A stretch of 64,000 nt of DNA, taken from assembly GCA_025331565.1 (NCBI GenBank), contig JAFREQ010000026.1, positions 2,170,001-2,234,000 on the forward strand, in the 5' to 3' direction. The stretch comes from Holacanthus passer (lineage: Eukaryota > Chordata > Actinopteri > Pomacanthidae). Positions 36,546-49,265 of the stretch are shown here, piece after piece; the stretch's first letter is position 1; every line of letters begins with the position of its first letter. Made by a program: the position numbers and the translations under genes. Below the pieces are notes generated by a model. It was given only the letters and a program-made list of their open reading frames with translations, ran no database searches and had not been told where the DNA came from.

Positions 36546-38261
36546 ACAACCAATACAATGACAGAGTATGTATGTTTTTATATCATCCCTGACCATCTAT
36601 CCAATTTTGCTGTGCAATCGGCAACTGTAAGCTTAGACTTATGGCATTTGCCTTGGTACTGGATTATGAACCAACCAATTCTATCTGGCATCCAAACTGC
36701 TGATACCCCAACTGTGCTCCCATTACTGGGCAACATGCACTATTCCAGCCACTCGTCAGAGTTTTAGGCTGATTTTCATTCATTCCAAGAAGCAAAAGTT
36801 AAATCACTGGAGGCTTAAAGTCACAGATGCTCTTACTGCCACAACTTTGCCTCAGACAAGAATAGCATTCATTCCATAGAGCATTTTACCATATAGCAGG
36901 AGGGCGGGATAAAAGTTGGTGTTGAATATCTTGATGATATGTTGAAGATTTGATGTGTGCCAAAGTACCTGTCACTGGCAGCATGTTGCAGACGTTGCTT
37001 TTTCTTGTTCAATGGATAACCACCATACAGGTTGAGTAAATTAGTTTACTATAACAACAAGGTTCGGCAGATGGTTTGTCTCTGATACTGCATGAAGCAT
37101 TGGTATAACATCAAGGGTCAGCAGTTATCTCTGCAATGTATAAATGCATACTATCATGTGCACAGAATCAAACCAGTGGAGAAAAGACACAGGCAAGTTT
37201 CTAACAAGTTGGTTTTTGCTGAAGAGGTACTTAGTAGCAGTAGTAGTTTTCCTCCTTTGTGGCACAAATTCAGTGAGTGTCTTTGGAATAAAAGATTTGG
37301 TGGCTGTTTCTCTGAAAAGTGCTCAGTAATTATGGCATTATTCAGAGCACAATAGCATTCCTTTAAATACAGGCGGCATGTGAGTAGCATTCACTGATGG
37401 AGGGGTTGTGATTAGAGAGAAGAATAATGTGATTTTCTTCATTAGAGCGGACAGTTTTGTTGCTTTGCAAAGTTTTTCATTCCTAAAAGCCTATGCATCA
37501 GAAGATAGAGAGGAAGATAATGAGATAGAAGGGGGTGGTGGTAGAAAGAGCTTTTACCAGAAGCCTGAGACACCGAATGGAAGAACAATCAAAAATGAGA
37601 AGTGAGTGAGAGACTGACAGTAAAAGAAGGAGGGGGAAACCAACTCTCATTTGTCAGGTCATTTGTAAAGATTTCTCAGTACAAAAGACCGAAGAGAGAA
37701 AAAGAAAAGCTGCTGCTCTCCTTCTACTGCTTGATACTTTATTACAGCTCGTGGAACCGATTAATCAACATAATGCATTTAACCAATTATGCTAGATTTG
37801 ATCTGGCTGCAGAGCTAATTCAATAGAAATCCTTGGTGATTTACGAGGGCCAGTTTATTGTTGTGCTGGGTTGGGAGGTCCGGTGTTTAGTGGGAGATGA
37901 CGGAGGGCCTGTAAGGAGACCTCAGGAAACATCTCAACTCACATCCTTCAGCAGAATACAACATCAAACACTGCAAATATAACAGCCTGTCTTTTCTAAA
38001 AATATTTTGAACTTGAAACAAACTTTTACATTCACAATTTATAGGTTTCTTTTATTGGTCTCTTGATCCATTGATCACATTCAGAACACATTCTATTAAA
38101 ATTCCAAATTGTTGTCAAGAAAAAAATTGGAGCCAAGAAAAACATGAATAAAATGAAGTTATGGTGTAATAAAAAATGCTGTTCCTACAACATATCAAAG
38201 ACAAAGTGAGATTAAGGCAGAACAGTATTGATTCAAACTTTTTAGTGAAACAAGGGTGGTT

Positions 38262-38289
38262 GTTTTTTTTCTTTTTTTTTTTTCTTTTT
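38262..38289. repeat. T-rich tract
   Basis: T8-C-T12-C-T5 run. No recognisable element body adjoins it. Confidence 0.85.
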
Positions 38290-41200
38290 CAAAAGCTCTT
38301 TATTTGGATTTGGTACTTCAAGAGTTTGAGTCATACAACTGCTTTTCCCTCAGAGATTAGTTGTTACTAAATATTAACTGTTGTGTTTAACTATTGCAGA
38401 GCTAATGGAACCAAGTCAGAAAGCAAAGGTTAGCTTGGTAATATGTTTAACCATTTAGATTGAAGAGTAAAAGAACACAAATGACATACCTCAAATTAAT
38501 AAACATGCTCATCATGTAACACTAAATGACTCCATAGCATTGGTTAGGTTATCATGAATATCTCTAAGTCTGACACACATTTTAACAAACACAGTCCTAA
38601 GCTTAATTTACTGTTCTTTGAAGTGTGCTTTGAAGGTGTATCAGGTGTCTCAGTCCTCTGACCTGCAATATCTTATGCTTTTTAATTATTGTGAGCAGAG
38701 CTTTCCAGATGTTTTCTGTAATATTCTGTATAGCGTCCCATAGTAATTAGTCTGCAGGCCTATTGATCTGTGTGGCAGGAAGGATTGGACCGGATTCAGA
38801 CAGCCTCTCTAACTTTAACAAAATATAGTTCAAATTGAGCTTTCAATTAGGGCAGGATGATATGGCAGAAAATATAACATATTTTTTTTCCAGACTTTTC
38901 GAACTTGACAGGAACTTACTGTGGGCAGAGTGACTGAAAACGTTTGTATTCCGTTTGTTCAATAGTCGTTTGATAAATTAATCATACTGTCTCCCTTTTG
39001 GTGCACTTATGGACAATAAGCATTGTTGTTGTTGACTCCAATAAAATACTATATCCTGAAGTCTGTTTCATTCTCTCCGCTGTGGGCTCTTCTCTGAAGT
39101 TATGCTCCTGTCCAATCTGTGTATGGAGGAGTTCAACCCCACCCTTGTAAAAACAAGCAGTGACACAGCATCACTTTTGTGCCCCTCTGTTCCACTCATA
39201 GACTGTATAAAACGGTTCCACTCCAGTATTTTTCCTCTTTTCCAGAGGACATCCACTTTCTTCACTGGTAGCTTAAACAATGCTGGGCCTGAGGAAACTG
39301 GCCTGTACTTTGACATGCAAGCTAAAAACTACCTACTGACTGGCTGTTTTTGTGTTTATTTCTGCTGCTGTTAATCTATCTATCCTTATGGAGTAAAAAT
39401 GTCCAAAGTCTATCATTGTTATCAATGATGTTGTCATGAGTGGTGACTCTGTTCTCAGTTAGTTAGTTATACTGTTGCCTAAAGCAGCCTTCATTTCTTA
39501 ACTATACTGTTTTCATACTGTTTTGCTGACAAAATGTCACATGGTTCTGCCAAGATATGATTTACAAGGTTGCAAGGGCGTTATGAAAGTCTTTTGCACA
39601 AAAGTCTAATAAAGTCTAACTGCAATGCTGTGGTTTTATTGGCTAAATTACAAATGCATGCAGAAATCAAGGAAATCGCATCACATCAAAAGAATATTGT
39701 GAGTCTTGCATAATACATAGATCATGATACAAGATCATAGATCATAGATCATGATCTCACAAAATTACATCAACTTCATCAATTCCTCCTTGAATACCAT
39801 CCAACAATATACATAAAGTACAATATATGAAATTAAATATAAATACATTATTTCCCATTATCACTTTGAATGCTGACTGAATGAATGCTTAAAAAAATCT
39901 GATGTCCAAGAGGTTTCCCCTGGTTGAATATGTGCCGTAAAAACAGTCTGTAACGAGGATGTTATTTTGTACTAACAGCTGCAAATAACTAACAGGCAGT
40001 CTGGCCTGTATATACACACTAAGAAGAGGACTGATCAGACATAACAAGTGAAAACGCCTGTGTGGGTGAACCATGGTTGTGCAGAATTTGATTCTAACCA
40101 TCCGTCATAAGTAATGTTATTTTGGGCACATTCTGTCTTGACAATTCTTCAGCTAATGCTTTCCTGCTTCTTCGATCTCATTGTCTATCTCATTGCCTCT
40201 TCACTTGCAGACAGTATTGAAACATGGTCAGATTATGGCCATAAGTCAACAGCTGCACTAAGATCTGATATGAAATTCAGAATTGTTCTGTGTTAAAGCC
40301 CTCAATAAACTCTGATCTTAGCGTTGCTCGTGTATCTTGTACTTAGGAAGCCTTCTTGACTTGTCGTGACAGCTAAGGTCACTCAGAGGATACAGCCAAC
40401 ATCCTTTTCGAGTCTCTCTGGAATTTGTATAAATAGATATATTTAAATAATAAATATTTATATGAATAGATATAATTTATGTGAATAAATTAAATCTGTG
40501 GTAAATTCTTTGCATAATACAATAATACTCATTCATATAAGCCTATAATTGTACTGTCGGGAAATTGATAGTTGCTTATAAACGTTTGTGTGTTTTTCAG
40601 CACTGCTGTCATACAGTAGGTCAATGACATTAAGGCTTTTCTTAGCTTGTGTGGTTATGTGATCTTTTGTGAGAAAAACATGGCTAGTCAGTTTTCTTTG
40701 TCAGTGTGTACTGTCTCTTCCCTCTCTATTCTGTTCCTTTTTCTCTTATAACATCTTTTCATCATTTATTGTCATTTTGTGAAATCATCCTTCACTTTTT
40801 CCTGTATTGTGAATTTGCTTTTTTTCCCCTGTTCCTTCACACGCAGATGTCACTTCTTTCTTTCTCCCCACTCTCCACACTCCATTATCTCAGTTTCTAC
40901 TCATCCTTTGCCTGTCTAATGTGCCCCCTCCACTCCAATACACACTCAAACACTTAAGTACTCACACACACACACTAACACATACAGACCATTCAGTTCC
41001 GCCAGCTTGTCGGAGTGTGACTGATTGATTACTACCCAGAAGGCTTGGCTTTGTTGATGTCAGAAACAGGACAGGTACCCCAGACCACAGGGGGCACAGA
41101 GAAGATTGATGTCTCTCTCTTTCACATCCCCCACTTTTCTCTCTCTCTCACTTCCTCTCTCCATTTCCATCTTTATTGTCAGCCACTCACACTTCCACAC

Positions 41201-41544
41201 ACATATGCTCATTGACCCCCACTAATCACTGTAAGGGCTTTTATTGCATTTGCAGCTAAAATGTATAATATTTTCTGTTGTAAATTCAGCTGTCAGTTGT
41301 AAATTTCAGTCACAGACGCATGTACTGTATGTTAGTTGGAAGTCAGTGCTTTTCCAATCACAAGCAGGCATGTTAATTATTTTGGTACTTGTCCAATTGC
41401 GCAATTACTCTCTTGCATGTAAATTTAAGTTCCTCAATTGGCGAATCAAATCAAGTGAACGTAGCCTAATTTGAGCATTATAATATACAGTAGAATGGCA
41501 GAGTCCATGTATACAGTAGGTATACAGTAGGTACAGTATAAGGC

Positions 41545-41735
41545 TGTGTTCAGACTGACAGTTGCTCTACGTCCGACAACACATCCCTCTCATTCATTTG
41601 AATAAGGCCCGTCCAACAGCACAGCGGGGCTACAAATACAGAGGGCTCCGGGCAAAAAAGTGCAGGGTCATCCAGCAAAAGAGTCAAACCTGTTTTAGCT
41701 TTTGCTGCAACACAATGCAACGTACAATAATATAT
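41545..41735. repeat. Probable dispersed repeat
   Basis: 'Gtgttcagactgacagttgc', 'tccgacaacacatccctctc', 'aaagagtcaaacctgtttta' and 'cttttgctgcaacacaatgc' look like a repeat I associate with fish MITE-like elements. The class is unknown and the boundaries are estimated. Confidence 0.45.
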
Positions 41736-42373
41736 ATGCAAGTGCACGTTCCTGTTTGATTACTTTGTAATGTGAGCACTGCATTTCTGTTCTTTACCTT
41801 GAAATTGTCATGATGTAAGATAAAATGATTGCTGCTTTAATAATTTTACAGAGTAGTAAAATCTTGTCTCATAGTATTACAAACTACTGTGCAGTGCTTT
41901 TGAGTCACATTTAGGGATCTATTACCCAAACTGGCCTTCCTGGATCATATTTCATTGTCTCAGTCTAAACACGGCGTGAGTGCAACTGGCTGCTCTCATG
42001 CTTGCTTTTCTCAGATTGACTGACTGTACTGACCTGCACATGTGCTCGTTCCCCTTAGTGTTTTTGCTGCACCTTTTGTGATCAAAAGGTTCAAGTCCGG
42101 CGACAAAACGTGCAACTGTACCTTTGCTCGGTGGATGTATTATTGCCTTACATGGTGGCTGTATTTTTGAAGGACCTTGGTCATCTCTAATCCGCCACTT
42201 GTCCATATGTCCACAATCCTCTTTCTTTTGCAGAGATGGTGAGCACCAGTATGGGAGGTTAGAGGAGAGGACAGAGGGAAGCGCTTTAAAGAGGCATCAT
42301 CTTCTTCGCTGTGTGCCTCACTAGCTCTCCCCCTCTTCCTCCTCCTCTCTGTGGTTCAGCTCTGCATGCGGCA

Positions 42374-42537
42374 TTAATGATCTGATGTGGGATCTGCCCT
42401 TTACTACCCCAACCAGCTGTAACACAGCATTTGCAATAATAATAGCTGATGTGGGAACACCCATTGTTCACCCCCAGCCAGGTGTTCCCGGGCACCTGGA
42501 AATTTAATGATCTGACCAGGGAAGTGACCCTTTGACA
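42374..42537. promoter_or_regulatory. Duplicated module with nested dyads (possible regulatory element)
   Basis: TTAATGATCTGA...GGGA...CCCTTT occurs at 42374-42402 and again at 42504-42533, 130 bases apart. Between them lie two perfect inverted repeats: GGGAACACC/GGTGTTCCC (42453-42461 with 42481-42489) and CCAGGTG/CACCTGG (42478-42484 with 42493-42499). No transposon signature is seen. Function is not known. Confidence 0.4.
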
Positions 42538-44504
42538 CTCTGACCAGTTGTCTGTTTCAGCTGTACCTCTCACATCACCAACTGTATATCCCCCACATTC
42601 CATAAGACCAGTAGAGGCGCATACACAAGCACACGTGGAAACAGCTGAAACAGGCAGTGTTGGCTTTATTTCAAGGTTGGTAAATGTGAAATATGGATTC
42701 CTACAGTAACTGTCCAATAGGGAGTGCAGATCAAGATATTTTGTTCCAGAGATTGTTTGGTGCTGCTGCTGGTGCTGCTATAAATACCTCTACCATTACA
42801 GCTGCTATACTGCTTCTAAAAATAATACCACTACTAATGGTACCAGTACCACAAGTTCTATTTCAAGTATTCATCATTATTACAAACCTTCCGCTTTTGT
42901 TTTGACAATTATAAGCATTATCATGATTGCTATCACTGCCATTGATCAAGGGTGTAGTTTCCTGCATCCTATTGAAAATTTTGCATGTTCTTTCTACTTG
43001 TCCCTCGAATTTTCTTTCCTCCACTAGCAACAGCTCTGCTAATGATACTCACTTTATGTACATTGTTTAAATTCAGGATTAAAGACAAGGCCGAAGTAAG
43101 AACTAATTTTCTTTTTCTATTTTTTACCATCCTGTACATATATCACTATACAGTCAATGAGACACTCAGTGACTCCAGAAGAGTTTTGCTGAATTTCATT
43201 GCAGTGCTGAATCCATAATGTGTAGTAAAGTATTCGGACAAGGTTAGCATGATAAAGTACCTAGCGGAAGTCGTGCTGGAAAATATTTCACAATATGTGG
43301 AGCTTTCTGTCTTGGAAGAATAAAGTTGTACTGTGGAGACTACAGAAGTGCAATAGGTGAAGGAGATGTTGTTTTTATTTCTCAAAAACTTTTTCTATAA
43401 TATATTTAAGTCTGTAGCTCTCTGTTCATCTTCATGCTTTTTTTTCTCTCTCCCTCTTTCTCCCACTATTATGCAGATTTTGAACAAATATGGTTGCACC
43501 TCTGTCCAGTTCCCTCTTGCATGTTGCACTAGACAGAAAAAATACGACTGTAACTTCAAATTGCCTCTTTCATTATGGCCAGTGGTGCTGCGGGGAGTAT
43601 GTCTGTAGGCCCCTCGAGCCCCCCGCAGAGCTAAGCTCAGTGTGGAGTAAATCCCCAAACCTGTCTCTCAGATAGATTACACTGCACATGATCTCTCTCT
43701 CTTTCTAGCTCCCTCTCTCATGGCTTTGGACTACATGCTGTGCTCTGTTCCATATTCCTCTCACAACCTTGAAGATTCCCTGTCACAAAGTTGGATAAAA
43801 TAATTTGCACTTTATGCAACTGACTGCAAGTGATATCTGTTTTTGGCCCAGACATGCATCACAATAGGCACAAACCCTGCTTTGTAGTCATATACAGTAT
43901 ATCACTTCTTATTGCTTCTCTGTGCATCTTAAGTACTTGTTCGTGTTTTGAAATTTACATTTTTCATTTTAGTCATCTGTAGAGGAATCAAATGTGGCAA
44001 TGGAATTAAATATTACTAGATCAGTAATTATTTCTGTGTCCCACTATTACAATTACATTGTATATCCTCACATAATCTAACTTTACCATGTGGCATATTT
44101 CATTTCAGAATAACAGTGATATTGACAGTTTAATTGATATCAACATTAAGACATTACCATCTGACCAACTTCAACTCCCAGAAATGAAGAAAATAAAACC
44201 TCATCTAGACCTAGAATCTTATAAATGAAAGTTTAAATAGGCTCTACAGTTATGAACAGATCAAATGACTTAATCTGGAGTTCCAACAGCTGCAAAGTGA
44301 CACAAGCCATCAAGCTCTGTCTGTGATAATTAGAATACCTCATTGTAAAATTGGACATAATTTTTTTATAAACATATAGAAAAATTCTAATGATGGTGAA
44401 GAGGACAGATGAACAGCACGACAAGAGGTATTCGGGCCAATGATTAAAGTAATGATCAGAGCCTGGACACAAATTAGTTGTTAGATGGTAACAAGGCCCT
44501 GTGT

Positions 44505-44638
44505 GTGGCCCTGCGATGGACTGGCGACCTGTCCAGGGTGTCCCCTGCCTTCGCCCTAAGTTGGCTAGGATAGGCTCCAGCCCCCCCGCGACCCTGCAGA
44601 GGATTAAGCGGTGTACAGATAATGGATGGATGGATGGA
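44505..44638 (+). mobile_element. L2-type LINE 3'-end copy with (GGAT)n tail
   Basis: 'Ggccctgcgatggactggcg', 'acctgtccagggtgtccc', 'ctaggataggctccagcccc', 'ccgcgaccctgcagaggatt' and 'aagcggtgtacagataatgg' form one of the best-known fish LINE 3' ends, closing with tandem ATGG units at 44622-44638. It is the freshest of three copies in the window. The 68-residue frame at 44501-44707 is repeat sequence. Confidence 0.8.
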
Positions 44639-45595
44639 GTTCACATCAATTTTAGGACTTTTATGGTAATATTAAAAAAGAATAACATCACCGACAATAA
44701 GCACTAGCTGTTTTTCAAGATGTGACTACTTCCTTTTTGTTGATGCATCCCAATTTGATTACTTTTTTTCAGTAACTCTAGCTCATGTTTTTTTTCATTA
44801 TCAGACTTTCCATAAATGCATTCTTTCCCCCCCCAAATGGATGGATGCGAAAAGACAGTTTTGTCTCAAAGGGTTGCTGAAGACATCTGACACCATATTC
44901 TGCTGCATGGGTAATTTAAATGCCATTTCAAACCATATTGTGTCTACTACACCAGTGAACATATTGTAAAAGAGTTGCCAAATTCCATCCAACCATATGT
45001 GAATCAGCAGAGGGCTGTCAGTGTCATGAACGGTCCAAATAATTTCAAATTACTTCAAAATGAAATGCCAGATTTTTTCCCTCTTGCTCATGGAAGTGAA
45101 AGTGCTTCCTTTTTCTGGTATGTGCATGCAGTCACACTGCAAAAACATTTAAAAGTAACCAGATCTTCCTTTAGCATATTGTAAGTGAGGAGAAGCTGCA
45201 AACAACCATATGTGAATGACTGGAGGGATAAGACGCAGAAATGGACTCAAGGTGTCATCCCTGAGGGCTGATGGAGGAGTATGCACAAACTCTTGCTAGG
45301 AAAACAACATATTGCTTCATGTTTTAATTGGAGCAAGTTAATGGTCCGTGAAGACTTGTGTATTAGTCACTAAGACAAGCTGTTCTGATCAAAAATGTGT
45401 CTCTGTGTGTGTGTATGTGTTTGTGTCGCCACATAAAAAGTTTGGTTTTCTGTATCTTTGCTTTTTTGCATTAAGCCTCCTGGGGGAACACTAGAAGGTT
45501 GTTCTCTTCTACCACCAAACTTTTTCTTAGCTCAGATTACTTTGAAACTCAATAAGAGAACTTGTTCACAGATACCCTGTGTACACAGATACACA

Positions 45596-46741
45596 CAGGC
45601 GACAAATTAAAGGAAAAACCTGAATAAATGAGTGGAGAAACATAATTAATGCAGATGCTTCTACACAGGTGCACTGAATGCCAGCTACAATTAAGTAATT
45701 AACATCCAATCATGCTGTGTGGCTTCTATAGAAATGCTGAACAGGCTCAGTTGATTCTGCTTTTGGATCAAGATGGCAAGAGGAAAAGATGTATAGTATC
45801 AGTCAGAAGTTTGGACACACCTTCTCAGTCAATAATTTTTCTTTATTTCTTTTTTCAACGTGGATTAATACTGCAGCTATCAACAAAACAAAATGTGTTT
45901 TATATTTTATATTCTTCAAAGTAGTCACCTTTTGCTTTGACAGCTTTGCACACTGTTGGCATTCTCTCAACTTTTCATTGGTGCTGTAAGTGACTTTGAA
46001 AGAGGGTTCATTGTTGGGACAGGGATGGCAGGAGCTTCAGTCACAAGACTGAAGACTGCTCAACTCTACTGGCAAGTGTTCCAATAGGAACAGTGACTAA
46101 AGTGACATCTGCATTTAGATCTATGGGAAAGACATCAGTAAATAGGGTCAGAAATTGTGGTCAACAGTGCACATTTGATGACCATGATGCTTGTGCATTA
46201 GTGCGATATGTAGAGAAGAACAGATAGTCAGTAAGGACATTTCGTTGACCATTACTTAGAGAATGATTTTATAGTATGGTTGCAGTGCATGAACCTTGAA
46301 ACTTAGAGGGAAGGGTCACTGCACACCAATACAAAGCTGTTCTGAGTGATCACCTCTATCCTATGATGAAACATTTCTGTCCTAATGGGTGTGGTCTCTT
46401 CCAGGATGACAGTGCCTCCATCCACAGGGCACAAAGGGTCACTGGATGGTTTGATTAGGATGAAAATGAGGTGAATTATATGTTATGGCCTTCACAGTCA
46501 CCAGATCTCAACTCAATTGAGCATCTATTGGAGGTTTAGGACTGTGTTAGACAGCACTCTCCACCACCACCATCAAAACACCAAATGAGGGCATGTCTTT
46601 TAGAAGAATGGTGTTCATCTTTTCAGTGGAGTTCAGGGGCTTGTAGAATCAATGCCATGGAATATTGAAGCTGTTCTTACAGCACGTGGTGGCCCAACAT
46701 CTTACTCTGACACCTTAGGTTAGTTTTTCCTTTGTGACAGT
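45596..46741 (+). mobile_element. Tc1-like DNA transposon, dead, interrupted by a second element
   Basis: The left end 'caggcgacaaattaaaggaa' and right end 'tttttcctttgtgacag' are inverted versions of each other (AAAGGAAAAAC / GTTTTTCCTTT). Inside, 'agatggcaagaggaaaagat' and, after the insertion, 'taagtgactttgaaagaggg' plus 'ggcaggagcttcagtcac' match the helix-turn-helix part of a Tc1 transposase. 'Ccttcacagtcaccagatct' followed by 'caactcaattgagcatctat' encodes the typical PSQSPDLNSIEHL block near the last catalytic acidic residue. Many stops and indels destroy the frame, so it cannot encode an active enzyme. Excluding the insertion it is about 950 bases, shortened relative to a full Tc1. 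Confidence 0.85.
45791..45986 (-). mobile_element. Truncated Tc1-like element end nested inside the first Tc1 element
   Basis: 'Cagtcagaagtttggacaca' followed by 'ccttctcagtc' is the terminal phrase of a different fish Tc1-like family. It is followed by 'cttcaaagtagtcacctttt' and 'tttgcacactgttggcattc', which on the minus strand encode the transposase end. Only this one end is present. The host element stops at 'aggaaaagat' and resumes at 'taagtgactttgaaag', and both junctions show TGTA (45790-45793 and 45985-45988), consistent with a TA target duplication. Confidence 0.75.
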
Positions 46742-47389
46742 TCTGTGATTGCTTCCTTGCTTTGATAAAATAACCAAATAATAATTACACCACATGTACA
46801 ACATAATGCAAAATTTAAAGGTAGATAATAGGAAAGAAAAGAAAAATATTACATAGTCATTACAAGTCAGGTGTGTATGTGTTTTTGTGTGTGTGGTAAA
46901 AGTCTTTGACTTTATTGTAGTGTGTTGCATGTGTGTTTATCTCAGTGAGAGGGAGAAAGCTAGTGTGATTATGAATGTGTCATTTCTGTCAGCCGTCACC
47001 TCAGGTAATGGGACTAGTAATAGACTGCTTTTTGAACACACAAACGCAAACACACACATCCATTAGTGGGAAATAAAGCAATTTGATTAGAGTGACAGAT
47101 ATCTTTGTTTTACACCTCAGTCAATTATTGAATTTTAAATGTATCTGTGTTTCATCCAAATTAAATGAAATTACCATTTTGTTATTGTTTTACTGTTGCA
47201 GGAAACACTATCATTCTATCAGTGCTCTTCCAAGTTTTTATTTCTCTGATGAAATTACAGAGCCTAATGAGTATTGTTAATTGGTAAGAAGTTGTACGGA
47301 CATTATGTAATATACAATAGGTCATGTAAACCAATTTAAAGAAGAAGATATTAACGCTTATGCTAGTGGCTCTGTGAGGCTGTACTAAT

Positions 47390-47915
47390 GCACAATGGCA
47401 CTTGTTGTGAGCTTAATGCTAATATGCTCATAATGAAAATGCTATTATGATGCTGATGTTTAGGGGGCATAATGTTTACCATGTTCACCATATGCTAACA
47501 TTTGCTAATTACTGTAGCATCAAATGCAATGTTAAGTATAGCTGATAGCGTGTCATTAGTTTTGTAGGTATTTGGTCAAAAAGCAAAGTATTGGACAAAC
47601 TGAAATCTTGACCTGAGGTGGATGGATGAAAGTTAAGGAATCACTAAAGTTCTGACAAATCACCTTGTGGAGAACATAAATGTGTGTTCCAAATTTCATG
47701 GCAATCCATGTCACAGTTGTTGAGACATTTCACTCAAAACCACAAATGTGAACCTCATAGTCGATCTAGAGGAAAAGTCAGGGGATTATTAATGTTTAGG
47801 ATTCATCCTCACATTTCTTTCCATCTTAATCCCTTCGGTAGTTTATTTCAGTCTGGACCAAAGTGACGGACAAATCGGCCGACCCACATTACAGCTAGCG
47901 TGACTAACAAGTACT
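47390..47915 (+). repeat. Teleost dispersed repeat, long plus-strand copy
   Basis: The order 'atgctaatatgctcataatg', 'taatgtttaccatgttcacc', 'gctaacatttgctaatta', 'gtaggtatttggtcaaaaag', 'caaagtattggacaaactga', 'aatttcatggcaatccatgt', 'gttgttgagacatttcactc' and 'tttcagtctggaccaaagtg' follows a familiar fish repeat almost end to end. The end 'acagctagcgtgactaa' is also typical. A shorter copy lies on the minus strand at 10785-11000. No protein-coding part is recognised, so it may be a non-autonomous DNA element. Confidence 0.75.
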
Positions 47916-48606
47916 ACTTAATTGCATTATTTGGTATAGCTTTCTTTTTAACTTTGAGGGAATGAGTATTTCTGTATTAAGAGGCAGAAGGAGAAAGAAG
48001 AATCAAGTACATCCACACATGAGTTAGATGTAGAGAAACAACAGCTTAGTTGTTTGTGTTTTGAAGGGGGAATTTGAAAACCGAGCATGAGAGTCAAGCG
48101 AGTGTGAAAAGAAAGACCTGAAGAAAGAGAGGAGCCACAAAGTGATAAAACCTGCGACAGAAAGGACGCAGAGCAGAAGAAAGGTCTAAGGTTTGTATTT
48201 AATCCTCCTGCTGTTTGTGTCTGCAGCTCTCACAGGAGCACTAAAGCTTCCAAGGCGAGACGTCTTTATTACGGTGTATCCCCACACCACATTTAACCTG
48301 CCCAGCATATCCTCTTCTTTATCCTCTCCTCTCCTCTCTGCCTTTCTGCAGCTTTTTTTGTGGCTTTTTCTTTCTTTTTGTTTTCCTTTTTCCCCATCTC
48401 TTGCCGCAGCCCTTAACATGTATTCACAAGTCTTTTCATTGTAACAATAGATCAGACTAGGTAGTGTTGCAGGCCCACTTACTTTGATCTATTCAATTCA
48501 AGCAAGGCATTTATGCTACTTACACCCCCTCTCACCAGTCATCATTCTTTCTCCATAACCTTGGTGTGAGCCAAGTCTGGCAGGAGTACATATTCTGTTA
48601 TCCCTT

Positions 48607-48627
48607 TGTGTGTGTGTGTGTGTGTGT
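48607..48627. repeat. (TG)n microsatellite
   Basis: Uninterrupted TG run. Confidence 0.93.
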
Positions 48628-49054
48628 ATTCATCTCTTTCCCTTGCTCAGCAGCCTATTGTCTACATATTTTCCATGCGTACGCGTGAGTGTGTTCCTAT
48701 GCATTTACGTGCTTGTGTGTGTGTACTGGTGAGTGTTATTGGCTGGTTATAGCCTGAGTGGTTGTGTAGATCAGGTGGTGTTTATGTGGTGCTTAGGGAT
48801 CTGTCTTTATCAGTGTGCGTGCGTGCATTGTGGCTCATGGTAAACTTGAAGTGTGTGCAGCAGAGAGATCTCTTTATTTGGAGGTGAATAAAGCTGGTGA
48901 AGTTGTTCTATTTGTCCTCAGTGGTCAATGTCAGCTAAAGGGCTCTTTAAATTCAGATCGGCAGTTTTTAACAGGTGGAATGAGGATTACCAATATAATG
49001 TGGAGTGTGCTCCAAAAAGGGCAAACAGATGACTCCTATTCAACTGAATCAGTT

Positions 49055-49265
49055 TAAAGGGTTAGTTCAGATTTTTTGAAGTGGGGTTGAATGAGGTACT
49101 TATCCTTAAACAGTGTATTACCTACAGTTAATGGTGGCTGGCATGCCCCCAGTTTGGAGGAGCAGGCAGGAGTACCGGTGTAGGAAGCTAACGCAATGTA
49201 CTGTTGTGGACGGCGGCAGCAGCAAAATGTATTTTAGCTGCCAAAAAAAGGCACACCTAAAAAAA
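49055..49265 (+). repeat. Teleost dispersed repeat ('agtttggaggagcaggcagg' family)
   Basis: 'Aaagggttagttcagatttt', 'ttgaagtggggttgaatgag', 'gtacttatccttaaacagtg', 'tattacctacagttaatggt', 'gcccccagtttggaggagca' and 'gcagcagcaaaatgtatttt' match a common fish repeat whose start resembles those of other 'aaagggatagtt' foldback-type repeats. The class is uncertain. Confidence 0.65.

Larger units (their letters stand above)
28535..45595. other. Long non-coding stretch, possibly first intron of the 28-kb transcription unit
   Basis: I recognise no coding exon. Contents include GGGA- and TG-type simple repeats (29058-29120, 30122-30177), a 134-bp segment duplicated 1046 bp apart (30511-30644 and 31557-31690), several decayed fish repeats (29255-29292, 31134-31345, 36394-36545, 41545-41735, 44505-44638), poly-T tracts (33349-33368, 38262-38289) and a dyad-rich module pair at 42374-42537. 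Open frames are short and without family signatures. Confidence 0.5.

Noticed and set aside
42286..42717. 143-codon minus-strand frame
   Set aside because: No family signature. The region is better described by the duplicated module and dyads, and the glycine-rich end comes from a CT-rich tract.
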